This document shows positions 36,310-45,145 of a DNA stretch of 64,000 nucleotides, piece after piece; positions within the stretch are counted from its first letter, which is position 1; each line of letters opens with the position of its first letter. The DNA is from Rubrivivax sp. (GTDB lineage: Bacteria; Pseudomonadota; Gammaproteobacteria; Burkholderiales; Burkholderiaceae_C), in contig JAIXWM010000076.1 in the NCBI GenBank assembly GCA_027491255.1, positions 42,044 through 106,043 on the forward strand. Direction: 5' to 3'. The notes beneath the pieces are model-generated. The model had not been told where the DNA came from. It searched no databases and saw only the letters and a list, made by a program, of their open reading frames with translations. Both the position numbers and the translations under genes were made by a program.

Positions 36310-37794
36310 TCAGCTCCACAGGAACTCCGGACTCAGCCACACCAGCGCCAGTGCCCGGGCCGGATCGCGCTCGGCCAGCGCCTGCTCGACCAGCGAGCGG
36401 CCCTCACCCAGACCCGCGCCCTCCGCCGCAACGAGTTCAGCCACCCGCTCCCGCGCCGCCGCGCCGGCGCTGCGCACCGCCGCCTGCGCCAGCAACTGCG
36501 CCAGCCGCACGCGCCGGTCCAGGAGCTCGCGCGAGAGCCAGTCGGCCGAGCGGATCGGCCAGCCGTTGGGCTGCGGGCAGCGAGGCAGGGGCTGACCCAG
36601 GTCGGCCAGCAGCCAGAAGGTCTTGAGCCCCGGCTCCCCCGGCACAGGCAAGGCCCGCGGCAGCTCGGCGCCGCTGGTGCGGTGCAGTTGCAGGAACCAG
36701 GCCTCGGGAGACGCGAACTTGCGTGTGCGCGTCAAGGTGCGCCAGCCGGCCCGCAGCACGGCCTCGTGCACCGTGGGCAGGTGGCCGCCGCTGTCGAGCC
36801 AGGCGCGCTCGACCTCGGCCAGCGCCTGGGCCGGAGGTTCGTCGTCGATGAAGTGCACGCACAGCTTGCGCGCCAGGTGGCGCGCCGTGGCCGGGTGCGC
36901 AGCCAGGTCGGAGATCAGGTCTTCGAGCTTGGACTCGGCCTTGAACAAGGCCTGGTAGCGCCGGCCGAGCACCGTCTGCGCTCCCGGCTCGTGCCAATCA
37001 TAGGCAAAGCGCGTGCCCAGAGGCAGCCCGGGGCGGTGGGAGCGGTCCGGGCGCTGGACGCGCCATCCCGTGAGGATCAGCGTGACCTGCTCCACGTCCT
37101 GCTGCGTGTAGCCGCCCGCCGGGCTGAGCGTGAACAGCTCCAGCAGCTCGCGGCCCAGGTTTTCGTTCACGCTGTTGGCGGTCCACCGTTCGCGCCGCGC
37201 GCGCGAGTTCGGCCCGGTGTTGCGCACATTGTCCAGGTAGACCAGCATCGCCGGGTGCGTGACCGCGAGCCAGAGCAGGTCGCGGAACGTGCCCCCCATG
37301 CGCTCGCGCAGCGCGCGCTGGCAGGGTCCGACGAGCACGTCGTTCTGCATCGTCCCCGGCGCGACGGTGAAGTGGTTGGTCCAGAAATGCCAGAAGCGCT
37401 CGAACACCGGCGTGGGGCCGTACACGGCGGTGGTGGCGCGGGCCTGAACCTCCTTCCAGTGCTCCAGGCGGTAATAGGGGATGACGACGCGCTCCGTCTG
37501 CTCGCGCCGGAAGGCAGCCTCGCCCAGGCTGGCGCTGCGCGCACGTACCGCGGCCACCGTGTCGATCGCCTGCTGCCAGGCATGCATCAAACCGTCGCCC
37601 GAATCCTGCAGACGCAGGCCGGCGGGCAGGTCGGCGCGCGGGGTGCCGTCGGGCTCGATGATCGCGATCGGCGGCACGACGCGCAGTTGCGCCGCCGCCC
37701 AGCCCACGGGATCGTCGCCGATGCGCTCGCCCGGCGCGAGGCCGAAACCGACGCGGCGGGCGTAGCGCTGCAGGTCGCCAGGGGAAGGACTCAT
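36310..37794 (-). CDS. DUF1800 protein
   Basis: 494 residues starting at the ATG that precedes the conserved ARRVGFGLAPGERI segment. Other family marks are FWHFWTNHFTVA, a VYLDNVRNTGPNSRARRERWTANSVNENLGRELLELFTL block, YTQQDVEQVTLILTGWRV, LARKLCVHFIDDEPP and the C-terminal WPIRSADWL. DUF1800 proteins are frequently paired with DUF1501 and proposed to be secreted or cell-surface carbohydrate-related, but no reaction is known. No signal peptide is clear at this start. A terminator-like hairpin from the upstream Bug gene lies at 37847-37880, so this gene begins a new unit. Confidence 0.92.
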   Translation of the reverse strand: MSPSPGDLQRYARRVGFGLAPGERIGDDPVGWAAAQLRVVPPIAIIEPDGTPRADLPAGLRLQDSGDGLMHAWQQAIDTVAAVRARSASLGEAAFRREQTERVVIPYYRLEHWKEVQARATTAVYGPTPVFERFWHFWTNHFTVAPGTMQNDVLVGPCQRALRERMGGTFRDLLWLAVTHPAMLVYLDNVRNTGPNSRARRERWTANSVNENLGRELLELFTLSPAGGYTQQDVEQVTLILTGWRVQRPDRSHRPGLPLGTRFAYDWHEPGAQTVLGRRYQALFKAESKLEDLISDLAAHPATARHLARKLCVHFIDDEPPAQALAEVERAWLDSGGHLPTVHEAVLRAGWRTLTRTRKFASPEAWFLQLHRTSGAELPRALPVPGEPGLKTFWLLADLGQPLPRCPQPNGWPIRSADWLSRELLDRRVRLAQLLAQAAVRSAGAAARERVAELVAAEGAGLGEGRSLVEQALAERDPARALALVWLSPEFLWS

Positions 37795-37846
37795 GGAATC
37801 TCGTCGAGCCGGGATCGGCAAAGAGAAGAAACCGGGATCTGAAACG

Positions 37847-37880
37847 AAAAAGGCCGGTAGGCATCGTACAGCCACCGGCC
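37847..37880 (-). terminator. Rho-independent terminator after the Bug gene at 37932
   Basis: On the minus strand, GGCCGGT (37880-37874) pairs with ACCGGCC (37858-37852) and is directly followed by five T residues (37851-37847). This is the clearest intrinsic terminator in the window and separates the Bug gene from DUF1800-DUF1501-xerD. A second hairpin, CCCGGGC-ATCG-GCCCGGG (37889-37906), lies between it and the Bug stop. Confidence 0.8.
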
Positions 37881-37931
37881 CGTCACGCCCCGGGCATCGG
37901 CCCGGGTGGGGAGCTCAGACTCTCTTGATGC

Positions 37932-38903
37932 TCAGTCCAGCTTGAGGTTCTGCTCGACGACCACCTTGCGGTAGACCTCGTACTCGGCCTTGATCTGGGC
38001 GGCGAACTCCTGCGGCGTGTTCAGCACCATCACCGAACCCGTGTCCTCGATGCGCTTGCGCACGTCGGGCAGCTCGGACGTCTTCTTCACGGCCGCGGCG
38101 ACCTTGTCGATCACGTCCTTGGACAGGCCCTTGGGCCCGTGCACGCCGTAGTAGGCCATGCGGTTCATGGGCTCCAGGCCCAGTTCCTTGAAGGTCGGCA
38201 CGTTGGGCAGCACCGCCAGACGCTCCGGCGCGGCCACCGCGATGGCGATCAGTCGGCCTTCGCGGATGAAGGGCAGCACCGACGGGATGTTGTCGTAGAT
38301 GATCGGCACCTGGCCGGCCACGGTGTCGTTCAGAGCCGGGCCGGCACCGCGATAGGGGATGTGCGTCATCGTCGTCTTCGTCAAGCTCTTGTAGAGCTCC
38401 ATCATGACGTGACCGATGCCGCCCGTGCCCGAACTCGCGTGGCTGTACTTGCCCGGGTTCTTCTGGATCTCCGCCACGAAGGCGCGGTGGTCGCGCGCCG
38501 GGAAGCTGGGGTGCACGGCGATGATGTTGGGCGTGGCCGCGATGTTGATGATGGGCGTCATGTCCGTCTGCGGGTCATAGCCGATCTTCGGATTGATCGC
38601 CGGGTTGGCTGCCGTCGTCGAGACCGTGGCCATGCCAAGCACGTAGCCGTCAGGCTGGGCCCGGATGACCTCCATCGCCCCGACCGAGCCGCCACCACCG
38701 GCGCGGTTCTCGATCAGCATGTTCTGGCCGAAGGCGGCGCCCACCTTCTCGGCCACGACGCGGGCGACGATGTCCGTCGTACCGCCAGGAGCGAAGGGGA
38801 CGATCAGCCGCACGGGCTTGGCGGGGTAGGTCTGGGCTGCAACGGGCCCTGCAGCCAGCAACGTGGCGGCGCCCAGCAGCGCCGAAAGAGTCTTCATCAG
38901 CAT
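37932..38903 (-). CDS. Bug-family (TctC) periplasmic receptor
   Basis: 323 residues; GGAG eight bases before ATG 38903. A Sec signal ([19 protein letters not shown], cleavage after PVAAQ) leads to the mature start [30 protein letters not shown], the Bug consensus, and the loop [24 protein letters not shown]. The later segment [24 protein letters not shown] is also standard. It is a single-gene unit: a strong terminator follows it, and a perfect 12-bp inverted repeat lies upstream. Its ligand is unknown. Confidence 0.94.
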   Translation of the reverse strand: MLMKTLSALLGAATLLAAGPVAAQTYPAKPVRLIVPFAPGGTTDIVARVVAEKVGAAFGQNMLIENRAGGGGSVGAMEVIRAQPDGYVLGMATVSTTAANPAINPKIGYDPQTDMTPIINIAATPNIIAVHPSFPARDHRAFVAEIQKNPGKYSHASSGTGGIGHVMMELYKSLTKTTMTHIPYRGAGPALNDTVAGQVPIIYDNIPSVLPFIREGRLIAIAVAAPERLAVLPNVPTFKELGLEPMNRMAYYGVHGPKGLSKDVIDKVAAAVKKTSELPDVRKRIEDTGSVMVLNTPQEFAAQIKAEYEVYRKVVVEQNLKLD

Positions 38904-38983
38904 CGAAAGCACTCCGACGGGGGGGAAGGATGGCCGGATGGCGGCCGGGAGACCCGAGTGTGCCACCGGGGCGGAGCCCCTTC

Positions 38984-39014
38984 GCGCTCGCCGGGTAGCA
39001 AGCCCGGCGAGCGC
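38984..39014 (-). terminator. Perfect 12-bp hairpin after the lipoprotein gene
   Basis: GCGCTCGCCGGG (38984-38995) and CCCGGCGAGCGC (39003-39014) are exact inverted repeats around a 7-base loop, 28 bp beyond the stop of the DUF4382 gene. There is no T tract on the minus strand, so termination would need Rho or the hairpin may stabilise mRNA ends. It lies about 80 bp upstream of the Bug start, so it could also be a regulatory site. Confidence 0.6.
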
Positions 39015-39041
39015 AGCCCTGACGCCCGCCGCCCGACGTCC

Positions 39042-40274
39042 TCAAGGCCCGAAGCTGAAATTTCTCGACACGTCGCCCGACAGTTCCAGGTCGTCGCGCT
39101 GCACGGAGAATCCCGGCGCCATGGCTTCCAGCCGCACGCGCCCCGCGGCCGGCGCATCGGCGGCGAGGCCGAAGCTCGTCGCACCGGCAGCGTAGACGGT
39201 GCGCACCGGGGCTGCGGCAGGCAGCGTCAGCGCGTAGGCGCCCGTCACGTCGTCGGCCGTGGCATGGCCGACCTCGACAGTCGGGCCGCCGGAGAGGGCC
39301 TGCAAGGCGCGCACCGTGCCGCCGGTATCGGCGGTCGAGCCCCGTACGGTGATCACGCCCGAGACCTCCGCGCTGCGCGCCGTCGGCGGCGGGTCGATGC
39401 GCAGGTTGATGCTGCCCACCACGGTGGTCGTGGTGTCGGTCACCGGCACGTCGGTCATGACCGCATTCACGCGACCCGGGGCGGTGACCACCAGGTCGTA
39501 GCGGCCCGCCGGCACCGGGTACAGGACGAAGCGACCGGTGGCGTCAGGCGGGGTCGCGCGCACCGGCACGCCGGCGGACTGCACCGACACGGTGGTGCCG
39601 GCCGTGGCCAGTTGCGGATCGACATAGCCCACGACGCGCTGGCCGGCGGGGGAGACGATGGGGATCACGCGCAGCACCGGCTTGAGCAGCACCTTGCCGG
39701 AGTTGCCGGCGCGCACCAGCGACTTGCAGGCGTCGAAGTCGACAGCGACATCGGCCACCTTGCCGGCCGGGACCTCGAGCCGGACGTTCATCTTCAGTCC
39801 GCTGCGCGCGGCACTGGGCGTCGTCAGCGCCACGGTCGCGCCACCGATGGGCGTCACCGCATTGGCCAGCGGCGCCGCGGCCGTGTTCGGCGACAGCACC
39901 AGCCGCATCTGCGTGTAGGTGGCGGCCGGCAGTTCCACCTGGCCCAGCGGCAGCAGGGTGCCGTTGGTCAGCGTGAGCAGGTCCACGCGCTGCGGCGCGG
40001 GCAGCACGACCTCGTGCCAACCCGCGTCATCGGGCTCGGCGCTGCCGCTGCGGTGCACACGCACCCGCTCGACGGTCACGAACACCTCGCGGTAGCCGCA
40101 GGCCGGTGCGTCGGTCAGCGCGAGGCTGAGGGTGCCGACGCCACCGGTACCCGCCGTACCGTCGTCGCCCCCGCCGCCGCCGCAGGCCGACACCAGTGCC
40201 GCAGCGGCCAGGGACCACGCAGCCAGCCGCTGCAAGGGGGTCAGCCGAGAAAGAATCCGCAGGTTCGTCGTCAT
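39042..40274 (-). CDS. DUF4382 lipoprotein
   Basis: 410 residues. The signal ends in a lipobox (SAAAALVSAC, lipid-modified Cys31), followed by a flexible Gly/Asp-rich linker. The DUF4382 beta-sandwich domain starts at VGTLSLALTDAPACGYREVFVTVERVRVH and extends to about residue 230, followed by beta-rich, carboxypeptidase-regulatory-like repeats (VPAGRYDLVVTAPGR and VSGVITVRG). Such proteins are outer-membrane- or surface-anchored and of unknown function. It is transcribed away from an AEC carrier gene across 351 bp. Confidence 0.88.
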   Translation of the reverse strand: MTTNLRILSRLTPLQRLAAWSLAAAALVSACGGGGGDDGTAGTGGVGTLSLALTDAPACGYREVFVTVERVRVHRSGSAEPDDAGWHEVVLPAPQRVDLLTLTNGTLLPLGQVELPAATYTQMRLVLSPNTAAAPLANAVTPIGGATVALTTPSAARSGLKMNVRLEVPAGKVADVAVDFDACKSLVRAGNSGKVLLKPVLRVIPIVSPAGQRVVGYVDPQLATAGTTVSVQSAGVPVRATPPDATGRFVLYPVPAGRYDLVVTAPGRVNAVMTDVPVTDTTTTVVGSINLRIDPPPTARSAEVSGVITVRGSTADTGGTVRALQALSGGPTVEVGHATADDVTGAYALTLPAAAPVRTVYAAGATSFGLAADAPAAGRVRLEAMAPGFSVQRDDLELSGDVSRNFSFGP

Positions 40275-40625
40275 CGTCAGGAAGCGCCCAGGCCATGCGT
40301 CAGCACAGGTGACGCGCCCAGTGCAACGCCACCGCCACCGCTGCCTTCAGGCTAGCGGGGCCGGCGCCGCGCGGGGTGAGCAAACGTGCCGCGCCGGCTG
40401 CGCCTGCGCAAGGGTCCGTCGCGGGCGGCGCTGCAGCCAGGCGCCGGGCGAAGAAGGCCAAGGCGCCATTTGGCAGGTCAGAATGCAACGGCCCGGGACC
40501 ACCCCAGGCCAGGGCATTCCGTCCCGCCCATCCGCGGGAACGAAACAAGTCCGACCGGTTCGCGGCAGTCCGGGGCTTGCCCGCAAGGAACCGAAGGCAC
40601 GCCCGCCACCCAGCCACCCACCTGC
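40275..40625. other. Intergenic region between divergent lipoprotein and AEC-carrier genes
   Basis: 351 bp, GC-rich, presumably containing both promoters. A plus-strand frame from about 40376 begins with an Ala/Lys/Arg-rich stretch (SKRAAPAAPAQGS, ARRRAKKAKAPFG), but it runs on as an alternate frame through the AEC gene and has no family resemblance, so I do not call it. No operator or hairpin stands out. Confidence 0.6.
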
Positions 40626-41528
40626 ATGCAAGACGCCCTCCTCCTGCTCCCGGACTTCGCGCTGATCGTCATCGGCTACCTCGTCTGCCGTCACACCGGG
40701 CTGAATCGTGCCGTATGGGACGGCGCGGAGCGCCTGGTGTACTACCTGCTGTTCCCCTGCCTGCTTTTCGCGGCCATCGTGCGCAACCCGCTGGACGCGT
40801 CCACGGCGCTGCCGCTGGCTGGATGCGCGCTGGGCGCGGTGGCCGTGGGCGTCGCACTGGCACTCGGGCTCGGGCGCTGGCCCGGAGTCGACGCGCGGCT
40901 GCACGCCTCGGGCGCGCAGACGGGCTTCCGGTTCAATTCCTACGTCGCGCTCGCGCTGGCCGACCGGCTCGGCGGCGCGCCGGGTGTGGCGTCGATGGCG
41001 CTGATCGTCTCGCTGGTCGTGCCGGCCTGCAACGTTGCCGCCGTCTGGCCGCTGGCACGCCAAGGGGGGCAGGGCTACCTGCGGGAGTTGGCACGCAACC
41101 CGCTCATCATCGGCACCGTGTCCGGCCTGGTGTTCAACCTGGCCGGCCTGCGCTTGCCGGAACTGGCGATGACCACCGTGTCGCGCATGGGCCAGGCTGC
41201 GCTCCCGCTGGGCCTGATGGCCGTGGGCGCCGGGCTGCAGGTGGGTGCGCTGCGCGAGGCCCCCCGCCTGGCCGCGGCGCTGCTGACGATCAAGCACGCG
41301 GTGATGCCCGCCGTGGCCATCGCCCTCGTCACCCTCGCCGCGCTGCCCTCCGCGCAGCAGGCCATCGTCGTCGCCTTCGCTGCGATGCCCACCGCCTCCA
41401 GCGCTTACGTGCTGGCCGTGCGCATGGGTGGGCACGGACCCTTCGTCGCCGGTCTGGTGACGGTGTCGACGTTGCTGGCAATGATCGGCCTGCCACTGGC
41501 GCTGGGAGTCTGGCGCTGGCTCGCCTGA
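40626..41528 (+). CDS. AEC-family transporter (auxin efflux carrier type)
   Basis: 300 residues with about ten transmembrane helices; the start is the first Met before the helix LLLLPDFALIVIGYLVC. The Mem_trans (PF03547-type) pattern is seen in LVYYLLFPCLLF near the N-terminus, the inverted-repeat centre around GYLRELARNPLIIGTVSGLVFN, and the C-terminal MPTASSAYVLAVRMGG and VTVSTLLAMIGLPL. Members carry malonate, malate or other organic acids. It converges with queG with only one base between stops. No regulator is adjacent. Confidence 0.9.
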   Translation: MQDALLLLPDFALIVIGYLVCRHTGLNRAVWDGAERLVYYLLFPCLLFAAIVRNPLDASTALPLAGCALGAVAVGVALALGLGRWPGVDARLHASGAQTGFRFNSYVALALADRLGGAPGVASMALIVSLVVPACNVAAVWPLARQGGQGYLRELARNPLIIGTVSGLVFNLAGLRLPELAMTTVSRMGQAALPLGLMAVGAGLQVGALREAPRLAAALLTIKHAVMPAVAIALVTLAALPSAQQAIVVAFAAMPTASSAYVLAVRMGGHGPFVAGLVTVSTLLAMIGLPLALGVWRWLA

Positions 41529-41529
41529 C

Positions 41530-42666
41530 TCAAGCGCCCAGCGCCCAGTCGATGTGCTCGCGCACCAGATCGCCGGCCGTCGGGCGGGCGCGGCGCAGCG
41601 CATCCTCGATCTCGACTCGCGACGTCCCGGGCCCGGCCGCCCGCCGCGCGTTGCCCAGCGCCACCGCGAGGTTGCGCTGCCAGCGGGCCCAGCCGATGCG
41701 GCGGATCGCGCTGCCCTCGGTACGGCGCAGCCATTGCGCCTCGTCCCAGGCCCAGAGCTCCAGCAGCGTGCCCGCGCCCAGCCCGGCGCGCGCGTCGAAG
41801 TCAGGCAATGGCGAGCGCTGCGCGTACCGGTTCCAGGGGCAGACGAGCTGGCAGTCATCGCACCCATAGACGCGGTTGCCGATGGCCGCGCGCCACTCGA
41901 GCGGGATGGCGCCCTCGTGCTCGATCGTCAGGTAGGAGATGCAGCGCCGGGCGTCCAGCCGGTAGGGGCCGACGATGGCGCCTGTCGGGCAGGCGTCGAT
42001 GCAGGCGCTGCACGTGCCGCAGTGCGCCGACACGGGCGCCGAGGGCGGCAGCGGCAGGTCGGTGTAGATCTCGCCCAGGAAGAACATCGAGCCCGCGCTG
42101 CGCTCCAGCGCCAGCGTGTGCTTGCCGCGCCAGCCCAGGCCGCTGCGCGTGGCCAGCTCGACCTCGAGCACCGGCGCCGAGTCGGTGAAGACGCGGTGGC
42201 CGAAGGGGCCGACCTGTGCCGCGATCCGGTCCGCCAGCGTCTGCAGCCGCTGGCGCAGCACCTTGTGGTAATCCCGTCCGCGGGCGTAGACCGACACCAC
42301 GGCCTGGCCCGGCTCACCCAGGCGCGTTCGTTCACGCAGCGCCCAGTCGGGCGGCGCGTCGCGCGGCAGGTAGTCCATGCGCGCGCTGATGACGCTCAAG
42401 GTGCCCGGCACGAGCTCGCCCGGCCGCGCCCGCTTCAGCCCATGACGCGCCATGTAGGCCATGCCGCCGTGGAAGCCCGCCTCCAGCCATGCCAGCAATC
42501 CGGGCTCTGCCGACGTGAGGTCGATGCCGGCCACCCCGATTTGGGAGAATCCGAGCGCCCGCGCCCAGACGCGCACCTGCTCCAGCAGGGCCGCCGGGTC
42601 GGCTCGCCTGCCCTGCGTGGCACTGCCGGTGCCCGCGGTCAGCGTCTGTTCTTCCCTCGCCTGCAT
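41530..42666 (-). CDS. queG: Epoxyqueuosine reductase
   Basis: 378 residues. QueG reduces epoxyqueuosine in tRNA to queuosine with cobalamin and [4Fe-4S] clusters. The two-cluster ferredoxin-like region has CGTCSACIDACPTGAI and the second cluster CDDCQLVCPWNRYAQRS. The N-terminal domain includes LGFSQIGVAG and the DUF1730-like GMAYMARH and VISARMDYLP segments. The start is uncertain by a few codons: a 25-residue Gly/Ala/Thr/Arg-rich N-terminus precedes the conserved part. The start codon is only 3 bp from that of tsaE on the opposite strand. Confidence 0.96.
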   Translation of the reverse strand: MQAREEQTLTAGTGSATQGRRADPAALLEQVRVWARALGFSQIGVAGIDLTSAEPGLLAWLEAGFHGGMAYMARHGLKRARPGELVPGTLSVISARMDYLPRDAPPDWALRERTRLGEPGQAVVSVYARGRDYHKVLRQRLQTLADRIAAQVGPFGHRVFTDSAPVLEVELATRSGLGWRGKHTLALERSAGSMFFLGEIYTDLPLPPSAPVSAHCGTCSACIDACPTGAIVGPYRLDARRCISYLTIEHEGAIPLEWRAAIGNRVYGCDDCQLVCPWNRYAQRSPLPDFDARAGLGAGTLLELWAWDEAQWLRRTEGSAIRRIGWARWQRNLAVALGNARRAAGPGTSRVEIEDALRRARPTAGDLVREHIDWALGA

Positions 42667-42669
42667 CCG

Positions 42670-43131
42670 GTGATTCTAGAAAGCCGTCTCCTCCGCTGGC
42701 CCGACGAAGACGCATGCGCGGCCTGCGCCCAGGCGCTGGCCGCGCGGCCGGCCCTGCGCGATGCCCATGTCGCGCTGCACGGCGGCCTGGGTGCCGGCAA
42801 GACCACCTTCGTGCGCCACTTGCTGCGCGCGCTGGGCGTGCGCGGGCGCATCAAGAGCCCCACCTACACCGTGCTCGAGCCCTACGACGCGCAGGGGCTC
42901 GAGATCTCGCACTTCGACTTCTACCGTTTCACCGACCCGCGCGAGTGGGAAGACGCCGGCTTTCGCGAAATCTTCGGCCGCCCGGGCCTGAAGCTGGCCG
43001 AGTGGCCGGAACACGCCGCCGGGGTGCTGCCTCCACCCGACCTGGACCTGCGCATCGAGGTCGGCGAAGACCAGACGCGCCTGGTGCGCCTGGACGCGTG
43101 CAGCCCGCGCGGTGTGGAGTTGCTGCCATGA
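42670..43131 (+). CDS. tsaE: tRNA threonylcarbamoyladenosine biosynthesis ATPase TsaE
   Basis: 153 residues from GTG 42670. TsaE supplies ATPase activity for the t6A complex (TsaB/TsaC/TsaD). The P-loop GGLGAGKTTFVRHLLRALG, the KSPTYTVLEPY switch and SHFDFYRF (Walker B-like DxY) are diagnostic. GTG is preferred because it is the first start in frame after the queG divergence and gives the usual length. It overlaps the next gene by ATGA. The amiC/amiB gene commonly follows tsaE in proteobacteria. Confidence 0.95.
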   Translation: MILESRLLRWPDEDACAACAQALAARPALRDAHVALHGGLGAGKTTFVRHLLRALGVRGRIKSPTYTVLEPYDAQGLEISHFDFYRFTDPREWEDAGFREIFGRPGLKLAEWPEHAAGVLPPPDLDLRIEVGEDQTRLVRLDACSPRGVELLP

Positions 43132-44717
43132 GCCGGCGCGGCCTGGCCTGCGCCGCCACGGCAGCGCAGACGCTCGCCTCGGCGGACCCTGTCGGGCTGC
43201 CCGACACGCGACCGGCCGCGCGCACCCGCCGTCAGGCCCTGGCGCGCATGGGCGCGCTCGTGCTCGGGCTCGGCGCCGCGCAGATCGCCTGGGGTGCACG
43301 CATCATCGCCGTGCGCATCTGGCCCGCGGCCGACTACACGCGCGTGACCATCGAGTCCGACGTCGCGCTGGCGGCGCGCCATGTCGTGACCGAGGATGGC
43401 CCGTCACAGCTCGTCGTCGACATCGAGGGGCTCGAGCTCGATGCCGAACTGCGCGAACTCGTGAGCCAGGTCCGTCCCGACGACCCCTACATCGCCGCGG
43501 TACGCGTCGGGCAGCACCAGCCACGCGTCGTGCGCCTGGTGCTCGACCTGAAGCAGCGCATCGCGCCGCAGCAGTTCTCGGTGCCGCCGGTGCAGCCCTA
43601 CAGGCACCGCCTGGTGCTGGACCTGCTGCCCGTGGTGGAGCGCGACCCGCTGCTGGAACTGATCCGGGAGAAGGAGGCCGCCGAACGCAAGGCGGGCCGG
43701 GCGGTGGAAGACGCGCTGGGGGACTTCATCCAGCGACTGGACCGGACCGTGGGCCCCGCGGCGGGCGCGGGCGTGCCGCCGCAGTGGCCCGCCGCCCCGG
43801 GGCCTGGTCTTTCACCACCCGCGGCTCCATCGCCAGGACCGGGACCGATGGCCACCGGGGCCGGGTCGGTACTGCCCTCTCCCGCCACGCCTGGCACGGC
43901 GCCAGGCCCGCGCCCTGCCGCGCCCGCGGCCTCCGGGGCCGCGCCGGCTCAGACGCCCGGCCCGCAGTCCGGCCGTCCTGCCCCTGCGGCCACGCTGGCG
44001 GGCCTGGACCGGCTCGTCATCGTCGCGCTCGACCCCGGCCACGGCGGCGAGGACCCCGGCGCCATCGGCCCGACCGGTCTGCGCGAAAAGGACGTCGTGC
44101 TGCGCATCGCGCTGCAACTGCGCGAGCACCTGCACGCGATGCGCGGAGTGCGCGTGCTGATGACACGCGACGGCGACCACTTCGTGCCCCTGGGCGAGCG
44201 CGTGCGCAAGGCGCTGCGCGTGCAGGCCGATCTGTTCGTCTCCATCCATGCCGATGCCTTCATGCGCGCGGAGGCGCGCGGCGCCAGCGTGTTCGCGCTG
44301 TCCACCTCCGGGGCCACCAGCACCGCCGCGCGCTGGATGGCCGACCGCGAGAACGCGGCCGACCTCGTCGGCGGCGTGAACATGGCCGTGCGCGACGCCG
44401 ACATCATGCGCGCGATGCTCGACATGGGCACGACGGCGCAGATCCGCGACAGCCTGCGCGTGGGCGACGAGGTGCTGGCCCGCCTGGGCCGCGTCGGCCG
44501 GCTGCACAAGCCACGCGTGGAACAGGCCGGCTTCGCCGTGCTGAAGGCACCGACCATCCCCAGCATCCTGGTCGAGACCGCCTTCATCTCCAACCCCGAC
44601 GAGGAGAACCTGCTGCGCGACCCCGCCTGGCAGGCACGCCTCGTCGACGCCCTCGCCGACGGCATCCGCCGCTACTTCTTGAAGAACCCCCCGCTGGCCC
44701 GCCAGCGTCGGACCTGA
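43128..44717 (+). CDS. amiC: N-acetylmuramoyl-L-alanine amidase with AMIN domain (AmiC/AmiB type)
   Basis: 529 residues, ATGA overlap with tsaE. A Tat-like leader (RTRRQALARMGALVLGLG, cleavage near AQIAWG) leads to the AMIN domain (about 57-165) that targets the septum. A Pro/Gly/Ala-rich linker (about 205-285) precedes the amidase_3 zinc catalytic domain (about 300-525): DPGHGGEDPGAIG (His, Glu), SIHADAF (His), and LVETAFISNPDEE (catalytic Glu). It cleaves the lactyl-amide bond of peptidoglycan to separate daughter cells. The gene symbol is by role; AmiB/AmiC discrimination is not certain. Confidence 0.93.
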   Translation: MSRRGLACAATAAQTLASADPVGLPDTRPAARTRRQALARMGALVLGLGAAQIAWGARIIAVRIWPAADYTRVTIESDVALAARHVVTEDGPSQLVVDIEGLELDAELRELVSQVRPDDPYIAAVRVGQHQPRVVRLVLDLKQRIAPQQFSVPPVQPYRHRLVLDLLPVVERDPLLELIREKEAAERKAGRAVEDALGDFIQRLDRTVGPAAGAGVPPQWPAAPGPGLSPPAAPSPGPGPMATGAGSVLPSPATPGTAPGPRPAAPAASGAAPAQTPGPQSGRPAPAATLAGLDRLVIVALDPGHGGEDPGAIGPTGLREKDVVLRIALQLREHLHAMRGVRVLMTRDGDHFVPLGERVRKALRVQADLFVSIHADAFMRAEARGASVFALSTSGATSTAARWMADRENAADLVGGVNMAVRDADIMRAMLDMGTTAQIRDSLRVGDEVLARLGRVGRLHKPRVEQAGFAVLKAPTIPSILVETAFISNPDEENLLRDPAWQARLVDALADGIRRYFLKNPPLARQRRT

Positions 44718-45145
44718 AGGCGCCGAGCGCGGCATTTGCCAGGCCGCCGACCGCGGGCCATGCCCAAGGTCCGACCGCCCGACGCGAACCCTGCCGCCGA
44801 TCAAGCCCCGGCATGACGCGTGGGCCAGCATGGGCGCCCCGAGGCGACGGCTGCGCGCCGCCTCGAGCGATCACCGGGCGTCCCCCGGCGCAAGGCTCCC
44901 CATGAACGAACGACTACGCCGCAAGAGCGAGCTGCCTACCTGCCCGGGCTTGCCCGGCACGGGGGCTCGGCGGGTTTTCTCCGATTCATGCCCCGGCAAC
45001 TGCCGCACTACAGTGTGACTGGCGGTTCACGGCGGCTGTGGTCCGCCGAGCCACCGGTCCGGTCACAACGCCAGCCGAGTGCCACCCTCCTCGCCCTCCT
45101 CGCCCTCCTCGCACTCTCCGCCCTCTCCACCCGACCCGCACACCC
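44718..45145. other. 428-bp gap upstream of the large membrane protein gene
   Basis: No gene is convincing here. The last 60 bp are C/T-rich with a 9-bp repeat (see 45085-45129) just upstream of the next start. The rest is GC-rich with long open frames typical of this genome, but without recognisable domains, tRNA-like structures or strong hairpins. Confidence 0.55.
45085..45129 (+). repeat. Tandem 9-bp repeat CCCTCCTCG in the 5' leader
   Basis: Three perfect units (45085-45093, 45094-45102, 45103-45111) followed by two degenerate units (CACTCTCCG, CCCTCTCCA), ending 17 bp before the start at 45146. The repeat is on the non-template strand as a pyrimidine-rich tract, so the mRNA leader would be C/U-rich and lack a normal Shine-Dalgarno. 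Confidence 0.7.

Noticed and set aside
40376..40620. Ala/Lys/Arg-rich frame resembling a histone-H1-like or small basic protein
   Set aside because: It continues as an alternate frame far into the AEC carrier gene and only the first 33 residues look special; codon pattern follows the true gene frame.
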